The notes beneath the pieces were generated by a model. It saw only the letters and a program-made list of their open reading frames with translations. It was not told the DNA's origin and made no database searches. The position numbers and the translations under genes were made by a program. 30,325 nucleotides of DNA from positions 1 through 30,325 of IMG/VR virus record IMGVR_UViG_3300042866_000811; one strand, 5' to 3'. Positions 26,435 through 30,325 of the stretch are shown here, piece after piece (the stretch's first letter is position 1; every line of letters begins with the position of its first letter). The DNA is from a virus.

Positions 26435-28255
26435 TCACCTCGACATCGCGTTGCGGTTTTCCTGGTTGTTCATCTGGTTCGGCGCCGTTACGACAGGCGC
26501 GCGCTTGACAGCGCGGCTGATCGGGCCGGACGGCCTGCGCTGCGCGGGCGCACGCTGGGCAGACCGGCGCATGGCAGTCTCCAGTGCTGCGGCGGCCTTG
26601 TCAGCGTCCAGAAACTCAGACGCAATTTCTACCGCCAACTTCTCGTTAATCTTTCCTTCCAGACGGTCAATGATGACGTTGGCAATCGTAGCCAAACGGT
26701 TCAGCAGGTTGAGCCGCTCAGCCTTGCCAGCAGGCATGGCGAGGTCGGGCGCGGCCTCTCGGCCCATCTGCGCCAGTTCCTTGACGCGCTGGTCGCGCGA
26801 CAGATCCATTAGCACGCGGTCCACGTTGGCCTTCTGCGCCGGTGACAGAATGTCGGTCAGCTTCTCGTAGGTCGGGCCACCTTTGAGCGCCTGCTTGATG
26901 GTGCGCGGAGCTTCGCGCACCGCACCAGCAAACACGGACGCCCGCTGGCCGCCTTCCGGCACCGGGGCTTCCAGCTTCTCGCGGAGGTACTTGCCGACGT
27001 CCATTTGATTGATCGGCTTGGAGCCCTTCTTGAAAGCTGCCTGCGCTTCCTTCATCGAAGGAATGGCCGCAGTCAGATCATCCTTGATTTGGGTCAGTTC
27101 GCCCTTGATGAACTTGTTGTCTTCCTTGGCGATGGCCGACTTGAGGCCATCGATTGTCGAGGCCACTTCCTTGGCGTTGGTGCGCGGCACGAGGATCGGG
27201 TTGCCTTCTTCGTCCACGCCCGGCTTGACCAATCCTTTGCGGATGCGGCGCATTTCGACCAGCAGCGGCTGGTTGCCCGGGTTTTTGCGAATGGTGTCGT
27301 CGATGAGGCCCAGCACGGGCGTCGTGTCCACGACATCGCCCGCCATTTCGGCAGCGGTGAACAGCGGTTCTGACCGCGCTTCGCGCACACGTTCAGCGCG
27401 CGCCCGCGCTTCCGGCGTGCGCTCAATAGCACGAAGCTGGCTGACGCGCCCTGCTTCCTGCACGTCCTTCAGCGCCAGCGCCTCAGTCGGCAGTTTCTTC
27501 GCGGCCTGTTCGCCCACGGCAGCAACGCGGGGCAAGCCGACATCGGCAGTAGCCTGCGCAAAGGTCGGCCGAACGCCGGGAATGATCTCGGCTTCCGGCG
27601 CGCGGGCAGCCGCCAGCAGCGCGCTGCCGCGGCCCTCCGCGAGGTCCGTGTAGAAGGCCGTCTTGGGGTCGATGATGTCGCGGGCTTTCTGAACGGCAGC
27701 GCGCGCGGCTGTACCTGCGGTTTTGGCCCCCGGAACCTTGACGGGTGCCGCCGACATGACGACCTGCATCATGTTCATCACGTCAGGCTTGGGCAGCCCC
27801 GTCTGGCCGGAAATCCAGTCCGCGCCCTTGTCCATGTTCTCGGCAACAAAACCCAGCGCCTGCTTGGCGAGGTTGTTCTGGTAGGACGGCGTTTCAGTTA
27901 CGCCGGTCATGCGACCGACAGGTGCCGACACCGCGCCCAGCACGCGCGCCTGGCTGGCGGCAACATCTTCCGCACTCTGGCCGGTCACCGCGCCCGCGAT
28001 GCGCTGGAACGGGTAGGCCACCATGGCCGCCATGCCAGGCACGCTCTCCGCAATGATGTCAGCCGTCGAGGCCGCGCCACGCAGCACCTGCTGGCCGAAA
28101 GTTTCAGGTTCAGGCGCGGTAGGCGCAGGGGCAGAAGGCGCTGCCATTGCGCCCACGTCATAACCCTTGGCCTTCAGCTTATCCAGAAGCTGGCGCTTGG
28201 TTGTGCCCTCGGGAACGTTCTTGATGACGGTGCCGTCAGGAAGCCGCACATCCAT
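26435..28255 (-). CDS. Large internal virion/ejection protein
   Basis: A 606-residue protein. MDVRLPDGTVIKNVPEGTTKRQLLDKLKAKG (1-31) is an N-terminal module shared by several podovirus internal proteins. A long helical, alanine-rich body follows, with likely amphipathic stretches (about 60-120) and no enzymatic motif that I can see. The C-terminus is basic and rich in Arg/Pro (PAQRRPSGPISRAVKRAP). It is likely ejected with DNA, or forms the core around the portal; this is by position and composition. The gene follows two other putative ejection genes and precedes lysis. Confidence 0.7.
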   Translation of the reverse strand: MDVRLPDGTVIKNVPEGTTKRQLLDKLKAKGYDVGAMAAPSAPAPTAPEPETFGQQVLRGAASTADIIAESVPGMAAMVAYPFQRIAGAVTGQSAEDVAASQARVLGAVSAPVGRMTGVTETPSYQNNLAKQALGFVAENMDKGADWISGQTGLPKPDVMNMMQVVMSAAPVKVPGAKTAGTAARAAVQKARDIIDPKTAFYTDLAEGRGSALLAAARAPEAEIIPGVRPTFAQATADVGLPRVAAVGEQAAKKLPTEALALKDVQEAGRVSQLRAIERTPEARARAERVREARSEPLFTAAEMAGDVVDTTPVLGLIDDTIRKNPGNQPLLVEMRRIRKGLVKPGVDEEGNPILVPRTNAKEVASTIDGLKSAIAKEDNKFIKGELTQIKDDLTAAIPSMKEAQAAFKKGSKPINQMDVGKYLREKLEAPVPEGGQRASVFAGAVREAPRTIKQALKGGPTYEKLTDILSPAQKANVDRVLMDLSRDQRVKELAQMGREAAPDLAMPAGKAERLNLLNRLATIANVIIDRLEGKINEKLAVEIASEFLDADKAAAALETAMRRSAQRAPAQRRPSGPISRAVKRAPVVTAPNQMNNQENRNAMSR

Positions 28256-28257
28256 GG

Positions 28258-29361
28258 TCAGCCACCCAGATCGTTGAAGTCAATGACATCGCCGCCCGCA
28301 GCAGCGCCACCGTCGCCAGCATATTCAAACTGGTTCTTGTACTTTTTGAACAGGCGAACAATCTCGTCTGCGGCCGCCCGCTTGATGTTTGCTGGCACGT
28401 TGGGATTGGCTAGATTACCTGCGGCGTCCTTGTACGACTGCACGTCGTAGTTGGACTGCGGGCCTTCAAATCGCGGCACCATCTTCAACGCTAAGTCAGC
28501 AATGGGAGCTAGCCGCGCAATTGCCGCCGATTTTTCAGTTCCATATGAAAACACAGCCGCCGCAGTATCAAAAAGATTGCTGAGATAGCCGCCTGTCGCG
28601 GAGTCTATCAAGCCGCCCGGTACCATAGCACGTTCAATTTCAGAAACAGCAAGCCCCAAGTCCTTGATGCGCTTTTCGTCAGCTAGCCGCTTCTTAGTCT
28701 CTTCCGCCTTTTCAGCGGTGGGTTTAGGTTGCAGCACTTGCGGCGGGGCCTCAACGTCAATTGGCCCCTCGCCTGCGGGTGCGCCAGCCGTAGCAGGCAC
28801 AAGCTCGCCAGTTTTTTTGTTGAGGATAAAGATGCCCTGCGCGGTTTCGACCGTTGCGTAATCTCCTGCCGCTGGACGGCTTGCTTCGGCAGCCTCGCGG
28901 GCTGCATTGGCGCGCGACACTTCCAACTGCCCGCGTTGAATGCCCAGCGTGCCCTCTTGGTACGGCGTCAATATGCGGTCGAGAACCGCGCGGCCAGCTT
29001 CATCCTTGGCCAGTTCAGCCTCAAGAATAGCCTTGCGAGTGGCCGTATCGGGGATACCCTTGAGCCGAGTGATAAATGGCGCAAACGTGTCGCGGACTTC
29101 GGCTGGCATTAGCGACGTAGCGCGGTCAAGCCCAATGTCGCTAGCGTCGGAATAGGCCGCCAAAACCGACGGCAGCATGGCCTCAGCGGCGGCTGCTTCC
29201 TGCTCCTTCTGAGCCGCCTGCGCCTGCTCGGCCCGCGCCTGTTCGATCTTGTAGATGTTCTCCATGCCCGCCGTGCGCGTCTGCATCATGGCGTTCACGT
29301 CCGGCAGGCGCGGCTGCGCCATCTGGTTGCCAGAGAGGATAATATTCGGGTTGGTGACCAT
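28258..29361 (-). CDS. Virion internal protein, helical
   Basis: A 367-residue protein. The first 60 residues include an Ala/Gln-rich coil (EQARAEQAQAAQKEQEAAAAE). The C-terminal third contains GGLIDSATGGYLSNLFDTA, PIADLALKMVPRFEGPQSNYDVQSYKDAAGNLANPNVP, which I recall from phage virion proteins in this genomic position. It is likely a structural or ejected component. AAGGAG nine bases before the ATG gives a clear start. Between two similar late genes with gaps of 2 and 12 bases. Confidence 0.7.
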   Translation of the reverse strand: MVTNPNIILSGNQMAQPRLPDVNAMMQTRTAGMENIYKIEQARAEQAQAAQKEQEAAAAEAMLPSVLAAYSDASDIGLDRATSLMPAEVRDTFAPFITRLKGIPDTATRKAILEAELAKDEAGRAVLDRILTPYQEGTLGIQRGQLEVSRANAAREAAEASRPAAGDYATVETAQGIFILNKKTGELVPATAGAPAGEGPIDVEAPPQVLQPKPTAEKAEETKKRLADEKRIKDLGLAVSEIERAMVPGGLIDSATGGYLSNLFDTAAAVFSYGTEKSAAIARLAPIADLALKMVPRFEGPQSNYDVQSYKDAAGNLANPNVPANIKRAAADEIVRLFKKYKNQFEYAGDGGAAAGGDVIDFNDLGG

Positions 29362-29373
29362 GACAGACGCTCC

Positions 29374-30129
29374 TTACGCGCGCTGGCCGGGCGAGGCAAA
29401 GCCCATGGCGCTATTTGTAGGCGTGATGGCGCGGAGATAGTTCTGGTACGGCAACCCAGCCTGATACTGGCCGTAGGCTGTTGCAGCATCAGACGCCAAA
29501 CCCGCAACGTTGCCCAGCGTGTTCGTGAATGCGTTGGCCCGCCCCATGGTGCCCGCCGACCGAATGTCGCCCAGCGATGTCGTCAGCCCGCCAACGGTAG
29601 CCGCCGTCGATCCGACGTTCGCCGCCTGGCCCGACGCTGCCGCCTGACCAAGCCCAATCTGGTACTCCAGCGGCTGCAACTTGGCTTGGCGTTCTGTCAG
29701 ATACCGCTGGAAGGCGTTCTGGTATTCCTGGCTGGCTGCGTCCTGCCCAAACCGCGTGATGTCCTTGAGCGTGCCACCGGACTGCAAGATCCCACGGGAG
29801 GCCGCAGACCGCTCCAGAGCCTTGAGGCCCTCGGACATGCGGAACTGGTAGCCGGGGTCGGCCTGGAACTGGTCCATGCCAAACGGCGTGTACTGCGATG
29901 CGGTTGCGTAGTCGGCCAGCGCGTTGACGCCGGTCTGGCGAAACGGCTCCTGTAGCCCGATCTGCCGCTCCAGCGCGCGCTCCTGCTGCGCAATGGTGGC
30001 CTTGGTGGCCCTTCTTTGCGACTTGGCTGCCGACTTGGCGGCGTCCGACTGCGATTTGCCGCCGAGTATAGATGCGCCTGCGCCAAGCGCGGCAGCGCCC
30101 AGAATGGCTGTGCCAGTAGCTATTGCCAT
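29374..30129 (-). CDS. DNA transfer/ejection-like protein
   Basis: A 251-residue protein with an N-terminal glycine zipper-like hydrophobic stretch (about 7-24, AILGAAALGAGASILGG), a Lys/Gln-rich helix, and FQADPGYQFRMSEGLKALERSAASRGILQSGGTLKDITRFGQ, a pattern found in phage DNA transfer or tail-associated proteins. The rest is Ala/Gly-rich. The hydrophobic N-terminus could insert into the host membrane. The ATG lies inside the end of the acetyltransferase gene (10-base overlap). Confidence 0.75.
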   Translation of the reverse strand: MAIATGTAILGAAALGAGASILGGKSQSDAAKSAAKSQRRATKATIAQQERALERQIGLQEPFRQTGVNALADYATASQYTPFGMDQFQADPGYQFRMSEGLKALERSAASRGILQSGGTLKDITRFGQDAASQEYQNAFQRYLTERQAKLQPLEYQIGLGQAAASGQAANVGSTAATVGGLTTSLGDIRSAGTMGRANAFTNTLGNVAGLASDAATAYGQYQAGLPYQNYLRAITPTNSAMGFASPGQRA

Positions 30130-30325
30130 GACTGAACCCCTTTCATGTAGGTGTGCTCCATGGGCTGAAAGCCAGCACGCTTGTAAAATCTATCCATCTT
30201 GCCCACGCGGCTGTCTGCCAATGCAATCATAAACACGGCGCTTGCGCCCTTATCTTTAGCCCAAGTCTGCACGTTCTGGAAGAGCTTTTCGCCCGCGCCA
30301 CTGCCGCGCGCTTCTGGGTTCAGCC
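30120..30325 (-). CDS. GNAT acetyltransferase, 3' part only
   Basis: About 67 C-terminal residues are visible; the start is outside the window. LNPEARGSGAGEKLFQNVQTWAKDKGASAV carries the acetyl-CoA-binding R-x-x-G-x-G/A-type loop of the GNAT fold, and MDRFYKRAGFQPMEHTYMKGV is its typical end (FYxxxGF). GNAT genes beside virion genes are frequent in phages; the target is unknown. It belongs to the same late unit as the ejection genes. Confidence 0.8.
   Translation of the reverse strand, partial: LNPEARGSGAGEKLFQNVQTWAKDKGASAVFMIALADSRVGKMDRFYKRAGFQPMEHTYMKGVQSWQ

Overview
The window is a phage genome fragment. It has no rRNA genes or bacterial housekeeping genes, and I saw no tRNA. Genes are dense, with many overlapping start/stop pairs. 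It carries a full set of tailed-phage landmarks: small and large terminase, a P22-type portal, internal virion/ejection proteins, a repeat-built tail protein, a lysis cassette, a family A DNA polymerase, a primase-helicase and many small early genes. A P22-type portal without visible long-tail genes suggests a short-tailed (podovirus-like) phage. High GC, and an exported cysteine hydrolase of a type I associate with Alphaproteobacteria, point to an alphaproteobacterial host; this is inference. No integrase is visible.

Layout. (1) 1-8936, minus strand: packaging and structural genes in the order TerS, TerL, four small proteins and a low-complexity basic protein, portal, a DUF5856-like protein, a small beta-rich protein, the tail/adhesin protein, a 132-residue protein, and the start of a gene that leaves the window. 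(2) 8937-9865: the main non-coding control region. It holds 9-bp iteron-like repeats flanking an AT-rich stretch, two perfect palindromes, a 46-codon minus-strand gene, and a divergent promoter pair around a 16-bp palindrome. (3) 9866-12670, plus strand: early small genes, including a two-domain sliding-clamp-like protein and a DnaA domain IV-like protein. (4) 12667-20306, minus strand: replication operon (80-residue protein, Cas4/AddB-like nuclease, 212-residue protein, PAPS-reductase-like PP-loop protein, PolA, exported CHAP/NlpC-like enzyme, primase-helicase). (5) 20390-25610, plus strand: a DpdA/TGT-like protein, a VUT/YhhQ-like transporter, a VRR-NUC nuclease, a small cytosine-methylase-like protein, a SNF2-type helicase and a run of small accessory genes. 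(6) 25600-30325, minus strand: lysis genes and ejection proteins, ending in a truncated GNAT acetyltransferase.

How it fits together. No capsid, scaffold or tail-tube gene was recognised. Both window edges cut late genes on the same strand. If the genome is circular or circularly permuted, one long late unit could run from TerS leftwards through the window edge and re-enter at the right end, finishing at the lysis genes. The replication operon, clamp-like protein, DnaA-like protein and iteron region form a plausible replication system. The most interesting block is 20390-22374. A transglycosylase-like protein next to a queuosine-precursor-type transporter suggests that the phage imports a 7-deazaguanine base and places it in its own DNA, alongside a cytosine methylase, as protection from restriction.
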